Assembly (NCBI GenBank): GCA_008802785.1
Contig: VUYT01000013.1
Location: forward strand, 310,001-374,000
Origin: Symmetrospora coprosmae
Lineage: Eukaryota; Basidiomycota; Cystobasidiomycetes; Symmetrosporaceae
DNA: 64,000 bases
Reading direction: 5' to 3'
This document shows positions 47,254 through 59,253 of this stretch, piece by piece. Each line of letters begins with the position of its first letter. Position 1 is the stretch's first letter. A program made the position numbers and the translations under genes. A model generated the notes under the pieces. It was given only the letters and a program-made list of their open reading frames with translations. It did not search any database and was not told where the DNA came from.

Positions 47254-47883
47254 GGGATCGTGTCAGTAGATGCAGTGCACACGGTCGCTTCCGCCTGTCG
47301 AATCGGTCGGACGCCTGTCAAGCCTCACTCAGCAGGATGAGGCAGCAGAAGGCGACTATGGAGAGTGTGAAGAGCATCGAGTGCGATTAGTTGTGTGCAG
47401 GAACGTATGGGTCAGGTGGCCAGCTGCTGTTGTTGCCGTGTCTGATCTTCTCGTTGCAATCGTCCTTTGGCACCTCTTGGCTTCCGTCCAAGCCGACCAA
47501 AGCGTCAGAGACGCGAAGTGCAGCCAGCGCGGCCCGAGCAGCCAGGTCCGACCAGGACACGCGCACTTCGCCATGGACAGCACGTTCGATATGCACATGC
47601 AAGCAACTGTGCACGCGTACGGCTTCATCCCATGACTGCTGAGAAGCTGCTGACCTTGCTCCACAATAGCCACCCTCTTCGCCACTTTGGCTCCGGAGCT
47701 CCAGGTGTGCGGTCGTATATCGACTTCATGTGGGGCCATGAGGTCTGGCCCGCAGCCGAAAGCGATTCAGGCTCGGAGTAGTCTTTGGCTACCGAGACAC
47801 GCAACTAGAAGAAGGAACAAAGAGAGACCCCTACAGAATGTACAATTTCCAAAGGCAGGACGGTTTGCAGGCTATATGTCCGA
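47254..47883. other. 630-nt stretch without a confident gene
   Basis: Between the small conserved gene and the SNA-like gene, both on the minus strand. Minus-strand frames around 47390-47740 have gene-like codon use, including an Ala/Leu-rich segment (SDLAARAALAALRVSDALVG) and a possible hydrophobic tail (LFTLSIVAFCCLILL). I could not find a start and splice pattern that closes phase, so no gene is called. Confidence 0.4.
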
Positions 47884-48599
47884 TCAGACAGCACCGTACG
47901 GTGGGGGCGCATCCTTCCGAATGCTCTGGTCCGGCTGCGCGATGGCAGGCTGTGGCTGTTGATACGGCCCTTGACCAGCGTAGACATTCTGAGACGGTTG
48001 TTGAGGCTGGATGCGTGGCTGCTGGTACTGCGGGTGCGCGTAGGGGTAGGTGCCCGGTGCCGGTGCCTCACCGATGGGCTGGTACTCGCCACCTCCTGCG
48101 TAGCGGTGTCCGTTGACGCCGAAGCGCTCGTCTGCCTGAATCTGGGTAGTAAGAACAGTTATCAGCGGTGACATCCGCAAGCCGTTGCCACCTCTCTGCG
48201 ACTCACCTTCTTGTAGATGAGCCAGAAGGCGTGGAGGCTGAGGGCAGGAGGGAACAGGAAGTCAGTTCAGGACCAGGACACACTTTACCAGTATCTTTCC
48301 GTCGAGCTTACTGTCCGGGGATGTCTGGATGAAAGGGCGAGTGTGCGTCAGCTCCTGCCCGACAGGTGGACACGTCAGAACGGAAACTCACAACCGAGCA
48401 AGGTCAGGAGGATGGAGAGACACAGCTGTCCTGAGCATCCGGTCATCATAGCCTGTTGGAACCGGAGAGGCGGCATCAGTTCCTGTAGCTGCTTCTCTCG
48501 AGAGCCTGCAGGGCCGTCGACGAGGTCACGCACCGCCGAGACGGGAGGAGCGATGATGGCAATGACGACCAGGAGGACGTCCGAGAACAAGATCTGCAT
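47884..48599 (-). CDS. SNA3/Pmp3-like small membrane protein with C-terminal PPPY tail
   Basis: Two-helix membrane protein of the UPF0057 (Pmp3/SNA) family, 142 residues from exons 48599-48534, 48452-48392, 48324-48312, 48237-48207 and 48141-47884. Exon 3 is a 13-nt microexon. Helix 1 is SDVLLVVIAIIAPPVSA and helix 2 GCSGQLCLSILLTLLG|YIPGH|LHAFWLIYKK, the family signature rebuilt over three introns. A long Pro/Gln/Tyr-rich cytosolic tail ends APPPYGAV. A PPxY motif recruits Nedd4/Rsp5 WW domains. Yeast Sna3 has a similar tail motif and travels to the vacuole through multivesicular bodies, so a similar role is inferred. It is divergent from the Zn2Cys6 gene. Confidence 0.88.
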
Positions 48600-48884
48600 G
48601 ATGACGATGCGCGAGCTGGGATGTGTATGTTGTATGTTGCTGTCCAAGAGTGCGCGTGTATCGCTCTTAGGCCAACAGAGGGCCATCTCGCAGCAACTGT
48701 CCTCAGGCTGTCCTGTTGCGCACGAGAGCCAGCCGCCACCGCCGGCCGCTCGCGTGCTCTTGCTCTTTCTCCTTCACTCGGCGAAGACGAGCACGGGCAT
48801 AGCAGCTGGCCGTTGCTAGAGGATGAGCGCAGCCTACAGTGCCCGGGAAGCCGCTAGGGACAATTTGTAGCAGCCGTCGCAGCG

Positions 48885-51869
48885 ATGCCACCTGCGCCCA
48901 CGGCAAGCACCTCGGCTGCTGCCGCTACCGCGAGCTCCGGGTCCGCGGGCAACAGCTCGAAAGCGCCAGTGTGCGACTGCTGCAGGAAGAGGAAGATCAA
49001 ATGCATACCAAAGGAAGGCGATGAGCGGGATGGCTCGGACGCGTGCATGAACTGCTCGAGGCTTCACCTCGAATGCACCTTCACGCACGTCTACCGGAGA
49101 GCAGGTCGCCCCGCCGGGTCAGTTCCGACGACGCTTTTCGACAGGTGCAGCCAAGCAAGCTGCCATGTCAGACGCACCCGCTGATGCTCGTCTCTCTCCT
49201 CCGTTCACTTCGATGGCTAATCTAGCTCAACAGCGAAAGCGAACGCAGCCCGGAGAGACAGCGAGCAACGGGCAAAGAACCGAGCAGCGAGCAGCACAAA
49301 CGGGGACATCCAAACAAACGACGGAGAAGATGCGGATTCAGACCACTACGACTCGCACGGCATGCAGGATGGGGACGCTCAGGAGTCCGAGAGCGAGTCA
49401 CGTCCACCAGACGGCCAGTCGTCCGGCGGCAGTGGGGGTCAACAGCCCGCTTTTGCGCTCGGCACCTTCAGTCCCCGCTCGCAGCTGTATCCCGGCCTGA
49501 ACGCTGCTGGACAATCAGCAAGAGGTGTCGAAAACATGTCCGGATCATGGGCGTCTGCACCTGAAGCGGATCAGCCTCATGTGACCCCCTTGTCGACCAG
49601 CCATCACCTACCTCCGTTTCCTAGCATAACTAATCTCGTCGACCAGCATGCGGTTGGTGGCAGTGCCTTGCTAAGCAGTAGCGCGCATCCGCAGAGAACG
49701 GGCAGCCTCGACGACCTCCTCTGGGTCTCGAATGCCGCTGGAATGGGCACATCGGGCGGGACAGGCCAAGCACCTGTGCTTGTGCAGGACGCATACGCTC
49801 CCAACCCATATTCTCACGCCTTCGGGTCCGCCACGAGCGCAGGTAGCGCGCTGCCTCTGCCTGCCCAGCAGCACAACAGCTCGATGCACCATGAACTCTT
49901 GAGCGGCGAGCTACAGAACGGAGTCTCTCCCATGTCGACGGAGACGCCGCCCAGCGACCAGCAGAGCTCGCACGGTCAGCCAGCGGGAGCGCGGCGGCAC
50001 AGCGTCAAGGAGTCCCACCTCTCCCCGAATGGCCATTCACGACCGACGCAAGCGGCATCCGCAACATCGCTATTCTATACTGCCATCCGGCCTCCGGATC
50101 TTCAGATCGAGGACGTGGCGAGCTGGTCGCTTGTCGGCCGCTTCCTGGCTCTCTACTTGCGGTATATGCACTGCCTGTGGCCCCTCGTCCACGCCCCTAC
50201 CTTCTCGAAAGATCTGGTCACTAGACGAGACCTGCACGACCGGCAGTTCCGCGCTTTCATCTTTGGGCTAGGTGGGCCCAATCCGTCTTGATTGCTCCCC
50301 GGCCAAGAACCGCAGCTGACTGAATCATCTTTACGTCTTCAGTGTCATACACAATCGGACAATGCCCCATCAGCAGATTGTTCCAGATCTGCTCACGATC
50401 CGAACTGGAGAAGCTGCAGCGAAACTGCCATGCAGCGAGCATGCTGCTCCACGACAGGGACTACCGCGAGCCTAACCTCCTCCAAATCGATACTCTCGTT
50501 CTGTGAGTGTCGCTCCGTGCGACCTCGGCCCAGTCGCACTCGGGCTGACCGGCTCTTTGCGGTGACAGGGGCTATTTCTACGCGGCCTCCACCAGCTTGA
50601 CCCACAAAGCTGCTACCCTCCTAGCGGAAGCATGCCAGCTGGTGTACTCGATGGGCATCATCGAAGAATCGGCTCTGCTGTATCAGCACCTGGACTACAA
50701 GGAGATCCAGCTGCGGCGCCGGACCTTCTGGCACGTCTACGCCGTGGCTGTGTGCGTACAGCCAGTCGTGCCTTGAAGTGCTCTTCCAACCTGCTATGCC
50801 AGCTCTTACTGACTGGCTTCTAGTCCTGCAGCACCGAGCTCTCCGCCGGGCAACCGCTGCACTTCCAGGAATACGACGGCTTCCCGCCCTTCCCTGCCGA
50901 GATCGACGACGACAACATCACGATTCACGGCTCATTCCCGCAGCCAGCGGATCAGATCTCACCCATGCACGGCTTTGTTGGCTGTATGAAGCTGTTCCCG
51001 ATCATGGCGCGTGTGCTCGTGCGGCACAAGCAGCTGCGGCGCAAGCAGATGACGCTCATGCAGCGGCTCGACGTGGCACAGACGCAGGCAGAGCTTGCGT
51101 TCGCTGACGAGGCAGAGGCTGAACTGGCACAGTACCTTAGCGAGCGCCCGCCTTTGCTCTGCGGCAAGTACAGCGATAACACTTCCGACGATCAGAAGGC
51201 AGTCTTTGGGATGGCTAGCGCCAACATCGACATCACCGCCATCTCGGTCAAGATGGCCATTGTGAGGATTGTGGGCTGGTCTTTTCAACTACAGAAGGGC
51301 ATGACTGACTGCAACACTGCAGTTCTCGTACCGCCTTGCCCTGCTACCGGGAGATCGGGCTCTGGTGGCGATGCGGGACGCGGCATGTCGGGATGCATAC
51401 AAAACGCTGTCTAGGTGAGTAACGCGTCTCTGCAGAGCAAGAACCTCTCCTGTCAGCAGCTTTGTCTGACGCGCTATTTGTGGTCTGCGTGAACAGCATC
51501 AGCCTGGACGATCTTGCAGCTAACGGTGAAAGTGCAGTGAGTGGGACGAGCGGCTGCGACCTCCGTGACAAGCCAGGCGGACTGATTGGCTCTTGATGTG
51601 CCGTGCACAGCGCGGCAAGATCTTCCGGATTCTGATGGCTTTGCTGGAGGACCAGACCATCGGCGAGGCATGGGGAGACACCCTACAGGACTGGTGGGGT
51701 TTTGTAAGTGCATTCGTTGCGGAACATCGTACGCGATATCGTCAAAGGCTGACAGCCGTACGGCGGCTTGCCAACACAGTACTCGAGGATACAGTATGTC
51801 CAGCTCGTGCAGCTCAACGGGCACAGTCTCTGTCCGAGTAGAGAGGGCACACCGCCGGCGGAGGCCTGA
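48885..51869 (+). CDS. Zn2Cys6 fungal-specific transcription factor
   Basis: Nine exons (48885-49117, 49226-50271, 50343-50502, 50569-50751, 50832-51261, 51323-51414, 51497-51536, 51611-51703, 51795-51869) give 783 residues. The binuclear zinc cluster is at about residues 28-64: CDCCRKRKIKC ... CMNCSRLHLEC, with C-x2-C-x6-C-x13-C-x2-C-x6-C spacing. A Ser/Gln-rich region of about 300 residues follows. The fungal-specific middle domain then shows SLVGRFLALYLRYMHCLWPLVH, LEKLQRNCHAASMLL, LGYFYAASTSLTHKAATLLAEACQLVYSMG and RRRTFWHVYAVA. Target genes are unknown. Junctions are phase-consistent and rebuild this domain; the exon 4/5 and exon 7 boundaries are the least certain. Confidence 0.88.
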
Positions 51870-51988
51870 AGCGAAATTCTCATTTCGGGGGGGATGTGTC
51901 GTGCAAGCATAATCGGCTTTGCCAAACAGTTGTTGCTTGTAATTCTATTGGGGCGGAGCCGTCCGATGCGGACATGGGAATGATACAT

Positions 51989-54451
51989 CTAGTGGTGGAA
52001 GAGGCGCAATCCGGTATTGCAATAGACCATGCCGGCCTCGTCTGCTGCCTTGAAGACAGCGCTGTCCATGACGCTGCCTCCCGGAGCTATATGAGAGCGA
52101 TCGTCAAGTCTGTCAGTCTGTGAGATTGTGTAGGGCGAAGGGGCCCACTCTCACCTGACACGTATTTGACGCCAGACCGCTGTGCGCGTCGAACATTGTC
52201 CGAGAAGGGGAAGAAAGCGTCGCTGGCCAGCGAGACGCCCGGGATCTGCTTCATCCAATCTCTCTTTTCCCGCGCAGAGAGGGGCTTCGGCACTGCACCC
52301 TCCTCGAAAAGGGCCTCCCACTCCTTGCGCTCCGTGTCGTCCTCCTCCGTGTGCCAGATCTCGCCGGTGACAAAGACGTCGATGGCGTTGGCCTTGTCGG
52401 CGCGCTTTGTCCCCTTTTTGAACTGGAACGCGAGAACGGTCGGATGGTGCCGGAGCCACCAGGCGTCGGCCTTCTCGCCCGCGAGCCGCGTGCAGTGGAT
52501 ACGCGACTGCTGTCCCGCGCCGAGCCCGATCACGCCCCCACGCAGCGCGTAGCACACAGAGTTGGACTGTGTGTACTTGAGCGACAGGGTCGCGACAATC
52601 AGGTCCGTCAAGGCCGATGGCGGCATCTCCTTGTTGGCGGACACGACGTTCCCGAAAAGATCGGCACTGATCTTGAAGTCGTTCACGCGCTGCTCGAGCG
52701 TGATACCGTACACGGTCCGCAGCTCGGTCGCCGAAGGCTCGAATGACGGGTCCATCTACGTGAGTGGCCGAGACCGGCAAGTCAGCTCACGGGGGCGGTG
52801 TGTCTGGCCAGATATGAGAGACGAATCGCAAGCACCCACCTGGAGAACGCAGTACTTTCCGCCCTTCTTCTTTCGCAGGATCTCAAGCGCCTCAGGCTCG
52901 TATCCGGGTGCCACCACGCCGTCCGAGACCTCCCTCGAGATGATCTTGGCCGTCGCTACATCGCACGTGTGCGAGAGGGCCAAAAAATCGCCAAAGGAGG
53001 ACATCCTGTCTGCTCCGCGTGCACGGGCGTACGCCTTTGCGAGGCCGGAGAGCTCGACACCGAGGCCGTCCACGCCAAAGACCTGCACCTCGGCGTCCGT
53101 CAGCGGCTCGGACGTGCCCACGGCGACTCCGGCGGGCGAGACGTGCTTGAAGGATGCAGCGGCGGGGAGTGCGGGCGTGAAGGCCTGCGAGAGCTCCTTG
53201 ACGAGCGCAAAGGAGTTGAGCGCGTCGAGGAGGTTGATGTATCCGGGTGAGCCAGAAAGAACTGGAGCAGAATGTGGGAGGAATGTAGTTTAGCTCGCGC
53301 TGGATCGGAAGACCCCCGTCAAGGACCGTATACCGCACCGCTGAATGGGAGCTTGCCCGTCTTGACGAATGCCTGTGCGGGCTTCTGGTGCGGGTTGATG
53401 CCGTACCGGAGCGTGAGCTGCTGGGCTGCCTCGCGCAGCCCCGCCTTGTCCTCCGGGTTGGCGTTGTCGATCCCGTCTGCGGACGCGTACTGCTTCCTGA
53501 AGTAGTTGGAGATGGCAGTGTCGTATGTAGACGTCATGGTGAAGGCTTTGAGGGCGAGGCTGTTCCTGAGCGAGTCGGGGACGGTCTGGCTGGCAGAGTA
53601 CGCCGAGAGGAAGGCACCGTAGTCCTTTGGGTCGCAGAGGATGGAGACGCTGGAGATGCCAAGCGAGAGCACGTCTCAGTCTCTCGGTACGTTGCGCGGA
53701 TATCGCTGGCTGGGTCGGGCAACGCAGACAGGCGACGCTGTACGCTCTCTTGCTAGCGCCCTCTTACTCACCGCTCGTGGTTCTTTGCTGCAGCGCGCAA
53801 GAGCGTCACTCCACCAATGTCGACCTCCTCGACAGCCTGGGCGATGGTCGGGGCAGGGTCGCGTGCAACACACTTCTCAAAGGGGTACAGGTTGCACACG
53901 ACGATCGAGATGGGCGAGATTGTCTGGCTGGCGAGGTCGGCGAGGTCCGAGGCTGTCAGACGGGCGAGGATGCCTCCGTGCACGGCTGGGTGGAGCGTCT
54001 TTACGCGTCCGCCGAGCATCTCTGGTGCGCCCGTGATCTTTGAGACGTCTCTGACGGACGTGACAGCAGCGGCATCAAGATTGAAAAGTCTCAGCCCGGG
54101 CGTGTGTTCACGAAGGCAGTCAGAGGCACGTCAGTGGCAGACACGCACTCAATGGGCAGTCCCGCATCTCGGACGGCTTTGGCAGTCCCGCCGGAGCCGA
54201 TGAGCCTGACGCCGGCAGCGTCGAGCCCCTTTGCGAGCTCGAGCAGGCCAGACTTGTCCGATACGCTCAGGAGTGCTGTTGCGTGCTCGCAGTCGCAGTC
54301 GCGAAGAGCCGCCGGGCGAAGTCGCGGACGGTACGGAGGTCATAATTTGGGAGAGGGCAAGCTTTCAGTCCCCGGTCCGCCGCATTGACGGGCAGCTGCA
54401 GCGAACCGACTGACCGATGGGTCGCGAGTCTTTACCGTTCTGCTCTGCCAT
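51989..54451 (-). CDS. ADE17: bifunctional AICAR transformylase/IMP cyclohydrolase
   Basis: Last two steps of de novo purine synthesis (AICAR to FAICAR to IMP), cytosolic. Exons 54451-54415, 54275-54149, 54050-53772, 53649-53339, 53261-52840, 52755-52155 and 52086-51989 give 624 residues. The MGS-like cyclohydrolase domain reads [57 protein letters not shown] and [19 protein letters not shown]. The transformylase domain reads [46 protein letters not shown] and [20 protein letters not shown], ending with the family terminus TGLRLFHH. The first intron is the least certain; GTCAGT...CAACAG gives a natural [11 protein letters not shown] start. It shares a 258-nt divergent promoter with HGH1. Confidence 0.94.
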
Positions 54452-54709
54452 GGCGGAATGTAGGTATGTATGTGTATGTGTGATCTTGCTTGCCTTGCCT
54501 TGCCTTGGAGATTGCTCGTAGAAAGCAGCAGAGGCGCCCCAGCAAGAATCTCGTGCCCGACCTTGCGACTCCGCCTTCTCGAAAATAGGGGTCATCAGTA
54601 ATAGCAGGGACCTGGTCTGGTCAACCAGTCAATCCTTCATTTTATCAGCATCAGATAAGAAGACATAGTCAAACAGCAGCATTGGCCTCAGCATTGGTGA
54701 TCTTGCACC
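54452..54709. promoter_or_regulatory. bidirectional promoter region of ADE17 and HGH1 with simple repeats
   Basis: A 258-nt spacer between two divergent start codons. It contains a TATG/TGTATG tract (about 54464-54480) and a TGCCT/CTTGC tract (about 54485-54508), both close to the ADE17 start and likely in its 5' UTR or core promoter. Confidence 0.55.
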
Positions 54710-56104
54710 ATGGACCCCGACACGACCAAGCAGATCAACGAGGTGCGACTCACGGCGCGGCGCGACTGGCTGGTGGCTCCGCCCTGAAAAAGCTACCAGA
54801 GCTTGGACTGAGCGTCATCATGCACCTTATTATCCACAACCGCAGCTCCTCCCCTTCTTGCTCCACCCGTCACCTCAAATATCAGGCCTCACCCTCGTCA
54901 ACCTCCTGCCCTACACCGTCCAGTCGTCCCCTTACCGCAACCTCATCCTAAATTCGAAGAGCGCTCCGGATGGCGAACGCGGCTGGCTAAAGGTCTTTGC
55001 TGGCATATCTAGAGGGAGCAAGGATGAGGTGCGTCTGCTCATACCCACGGTGTTTTCCGTGCAGATCGCTGTAACCAACGCTGAAACTCCTCGCAGACCA
55101 CGGCAAAAGCCGCGCTGACGGCGCTCGTCAATCTCACCGACTCGCTCATCGTCTGCACAGAGCTCGCAAATCTCCCCGGATACGTCGACTGGCTGCTCGA
55201 CGAGCTTCTCGACCCCATCTGCCCCATTGCCGACGAGATCTGCATGCTTCTCTCGAATCTCACCCGCCTCGAGAGCGTGTGCACAGCAACCCTCGAAAAG
55301 TGTGGCGAGACTCCCGTAAAGGCGCTACGGAAGCTCGTCGACCTGTTTGCTAAAGACGGCGTCAACCAGAGAGCTACATACGACTACTTGGCCCACGTCT
55401 TTGCCAACCTCTCAGCTGTCAACGTGAGCAGGCGCCGCTGGTAGTTCGTGCCAGGGAATACACGCTGACACTGTCTGGCTCCGCTCGTGCAGATCGCAGA
55501 GGGTCGGGAATCACTGCTAGGCATGCCAGAATCGCTAAAAGAGGGCGGTGTCATCGACTCATCCTCTATACCCCTGTCGGACCTGGTTGTGTTCACATCG
55601 CACCCGAATCCCCTCCGGCGCGCGAGCGTGGCATCGACGCTCAAGAACTGCGCGTTCGTCACGCCCGCACACGAGCTCCTACTCTCATCCGGACACGTCA
55701 ATTTCCTTCCGTACATCCTGCTGCCCCTGTGCGGGCCCGAGGAATTCGACATGGACGAGCTAGAGAAGCTGCCGGAGGAGTGCCAGTTCCTCGGGCCGGA
55801 GAAGGAGCGCGAGAAGGACAGCAATACGCGTCTGATGCTCGTAGAGACGCTCTGCCTCCTCTGCAGCACGCGCAAGGGCAGAGACACCCTGCGCGGCAAA
55901 GGCGCGTACGACGTTGTGAAGGTCGCGCACCGCTTAGAGGCAGACGACGACGTCCGCATTGCGATGGAGAGGCTCGTCAACCTCCTCATGCGGGACGAAG
56001 GGGAGGACACAAAGATCGAAGAGGTGCACACGGCAGCAGGCAAGAGGAGTGAGGGTCCCACCAACGAAGAAGCGGACGAGGATCTGGAAGTGCAGGAGGT
56101 ATAG
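54710..56104 (+). CDS. HGH1: HGH1 (FAM203/BRP16) family protein, eEF2 folding chaperone
   Basis: Exons 54710-54742, 54846-55028, 55097-55423 and 55493-56104 give 384 residues, matching the family size. Hgh1 is an armadillo-like adaptor that helps TRiC/CCT fold translation elongation factor eEF2. Conserved blocks in order are LLPFLLHPSPQISGLTLVNLL, TTAKAALTALVNLTDS, PICPIADEICMLLSNLTR, PNPLRRASVASTLKNC, YILLPLCGPEEFDMDELEKL, LVETLCLLCSTRKGRDTLRG and AMERLVNLLMRDEGED. The acidic tail is usual. Exon 1 is only 33 nt and its start rests on the first ATG after the promoter region. Confidence 0.92.
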
Positions 56105-56343
56105 CCTCCTTCCGTGCCCGGTGAATGCTTGAAACCTGTGCTATAGCCTGCCCCGGGAGCTTCCACGGACACTGTAGCGATAGACATAGACTGCATTGAA
56201 CCCACATAGAAGGTCAGAGCGACCAGGAGCTGTGCAATGTGGTGGGCACGTGAACTCCGCCGTCTGCAGTACTAGGTTGCCCTTTCGCTTTCTGGCATCC
56301 GGTCACGACAGCAGCACTGCCCATACTGAATTCAAACTGAAGC

Positions 56344-57571
56344 ATGGCGTCGAGCATTCCAGCCATCCCATCGCACTCGTCGACGCTCCTGCCGGCGTCG
56401 GGCTTCCACCCGACTCTGGCGACGACAGTGTCAGCGCTGCGCCCGCTGGGCAACACGACCTCGCAGTGCTCCCTGCAGCTGCTCTACGTCTTCTCGTCAT
56501 CGGTGATCCTGGACCAGTACCAGCTGCGGCAGCTGCACAATGAAGGGCGGCTCATCACGTCCCGGCCCACACTCGACGCCAGCTCCAGCTCTGGCCCGAG
56601 CTCGGACAAGGGCAAAGGGCGTCCGGTGCATGCAGAGATGTACCTCGGCGGTCAGCTCGACCTCGAAGCGCCCGTGAGCGCCGTAGAGCGCACGGACCGC
56701 TCGGCGTTCGCCATCCTCTCGCTGCCCATGTCCAATACGCGCCCGGCGCCCTCGACCCCGGAGTCCAGCACCGCTGCGGTCCAAGACGTCCCGCCCGTCG
56801 ATCTGCGCGTCGAGATGCCCCTCCACCTCCGCTACCAGGAGCCCGTCGCCAGCCGCTGGCTCACCGCTGCGGGGCGGGCTGACCGTGCAAGCTGGTGGGG
56901 CAAGCACGGGCTGGGCAGTGCAGGACCAAGCGGTAGCGGAGGCGCGGGCGAGAGACAGGACATCGTCGAGGTGCCAGTGCAGTGGCCGTGCGTCTTCTGG
57001 GCATGCGAGGACGCGTATCAGCAGCAGGAGGCGGATGCAGCGGCAGCGGCTGCAACAGGTGAGTGAGCGGGAAGGCAAGCGAGCAAGCGAGCTTGTGCGC
57101 AGAGAGGCGCAAGCAGCTGGCGGATTGCGTGCAAGCTGTATCTGACGGCATCAATGCGCGGTTGACGACGACCCAGGCGCCCGACAACAGGGCTACCTCA
57201 AGATGGACGACTCTGCGTCCTGCCTCTCGCTCGTCCCTACCGAGCTACGCGCGACCCTCCCGCCCGGCTCGCCTTTCCACCCCTCGACATCCCAGCCGCA
57301 CCACTACCTCTTGCCATTCGCGCCTGCCACTTCCTCGCCGGCAGGCGCGGATCGCCCTGGCGCAGACAAGCTGGGCGAATCGCGCGTGCGCGTCCCCACG
57401 GGCGTCCTGGGCGACCTCTCGTTCGTGCGCGCCGTCAATCTCGCTCTCACCTGGGCCGCCGTCGTGCTCATCCTGTGGAAGGCGCGGTCTGTCAGCAGCA
57501 AGTGGAGGGCAGACGAGCGTGCGGAGAGGCACAGCGAGGCGATGCTGGAGCAGTCCAAGAAGGGGCAGTGA
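56344..57571 (+). CDS. PBN1: PBN1/PIG-X-like subunit of GPI mannosyltransferase I
   Basis: Predicted ER membrane partner of GPI14/PIG-M, which adds the first mannose to GPI precursors. Exons 56344-57058 and 57177-57571 give 369 residues. Family-like blocks are LHLRYQEPVASRW, VQWPCVFWACE, VRVPTGVLGDLSFVRAVNL and a single C-terminal helix (LALTWAAVVLILW) with a short basic tail, consistent with type I topology and a large lumenal domain. The N-terminus lacks an obvious signal peptide. The exon junction (ATG|ARQQGYLKMDD) was chosen because the more obvious AG at the end of CAACAG breaks the frame. The gene is terminal to HGH1 on the same strand. Confidence 0.75.
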
Positions 57572-57923
57572 GGCTGCGGCCTCGAGAACCTGCGATCAAC
57601 GCGGGAGCAGACGGGGAACGGCTTGAACTCATGCAGAGGGCACGACAAGCGAAGAAGACTAGCTACAGCACAGCAAGGAAAACGATGCGACCGATATATG
57701 GGATTGACAGTGGGCGAGGGAGCGAAGGACGAAGCTTAGCATGCGATAAAGGCTCGACGACGGGAGGTGGGATGAGAAGAAAATGCCCAGCGGAGGGCAG
57801 AAAGGAAGGGCGGCCAGGATACGAAAGAGAAAGAAGGGCGGGGAAGGGCCTCAGCCGTGCCCTGCGTGGGGAAAGCTGGCGAGACGACCTCGACTGTGGA
57901 AAGAAGCGATGCCCTGCACAGGC
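57572..57923. other. convergent intergenic region, purine-rich
   Basis: About 350 nt between the 3' ends of PBN1 (+) and RHO4 (-). The plus strand is notably A/G-rich (GGAAGGGCGG-type runs). No gene seen. Confidence 0.45.
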
Positions 57924-58990
57924 CTAGAGAATCCTGCACGCGGCCCTCTTCTTTATCTTTTCCATCATCCTTCCCTTCATAGCCTCTTTGAGCGCGGCGT
58001 CAAAGACCTCCTTGACGCCCTGCCCCGTCTTTGCCGAGCACTCTACGTACTTTGCGCCAATGCGCTTGGCGACCGCTTGCCCCTGTTCTGGCGACAGGGG
58101 CCGCACACCCTGCGCGGCGAGCATGTCCCTTGTCCGCTGGTCTGCGCGGAGGTCCGTCTTTGTGCCTACGAGGAGGAGGGGAACGGAGGGGCAGAAGTGC
58201 GATACTTCGGGGTACCACTGTGGCAGTCAAGCAGGACGACGTTGGCGGATCAGCAGGCGGGTGACAGCAAGACAAGAAGGAAGAGAGGGGGGGCACACAC
58301 CTTGTCCTCGACGTTGGCTAGACTTGTCGGGTAGTCGATGGCGAAAATGATGAGAATGACGTTGGATTCTGGGTAGCTTAGTGGCCGGAGGCGGTCGTAG
58401 TCCTCCTGCCCGGCCGTATCCCACAGGGCGAGCTCAATGACCTTGTTCTCGTACGTGACCATTGTCTGGTAGTTTTCGAACACTGTGGGGATGTAGGACT
58501 GTGACGGATGGTGTTGCCATCTGTCAGCAGGAGGGACGTGCCTGGACTGGTAGACGCAAGAGAGCAATCTGCACACCTCTGGAAAGCGGTTTTCCGAGTA
58601 GACGATCAGGAGACAGGTCTTGCCGCATCCTGGTGAGGTATCTGGCCTGTCAGTCTTCCTTCACAAGGCTTCCAGGCACATGTCCCAGTCAGTCGCGCAG
58701 CGCAGCGCGCAGCACTTTGGGGTTGACGCACCTCCATCTCCCGCGACGACGAGCTTTCTGGAGCAGTCTGGCCGTCTGACGTTCCTCCCGCTCGTCATTG
58801 GTGCGGCGTACGGGTCGTAGGTCACACCATCGTACCCAGAGCTGGAGCTGGCCGTGCCCTGGCTGGACTGGGTGGGCGTGTCCATGTAGGACGCTGACGA
58901 CGAGGGTGCGCCGGTGTCATAGTAGCTCCTGTCGTGCGGTACGCTGCCACTGCCGGTGCCAGTGATGTACTGGTCTGCCTGCCTGTTCAT
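57924..58990 (-). CDS. RHO4: Rho-family GTPase, RHO4-like
   Basis: Small GTPase of 267 residues from exons 58990-58732, 58629-58577, 58498-58301 and 58217-57924. It has a Ser/Tyr-rich N-terminal extension of about 75 residues, typical for fungal Rho4, then GDGGCGKT (P-loop, split by intron 1), effector loop [27 protein letters not shown] and ECSAKTG. The C-terminus is polybasic and ends CRIL, a CaaX box whose final Leu predicts geranylgeranylation. Rho4 acts at septa and in polarised growth with formins. It is divergent from SAE2 with 263 nt between the starts. Cdc42, Rac and Rho1 lack this extension, which favours Rho4. Confidence 0.9.
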
Positions 58991-59253
58991 CCTCGTTGCA
59001 GTGGCACTGTACTGTACTGAGATGGTGGAAAGTCAGTAAACAGAACAGAGCACTGACCGGTGGCGTGAGAGGGAGCGCGCGACCTTGACCCTGGGGGCTG
59101 TTTTTGCCACCATAAGCCAGGAGACGCGTCGACGACGGCGACGGCGACTCGTCTTACCTGTGACCTGTCGTGGTAAGACAACGAGGGAGGATGCACATTC
59201 GTCGACATCAACAGCCTGCTCACGCTCTGCAGCACCGTCCGCAGTGAACAGGC

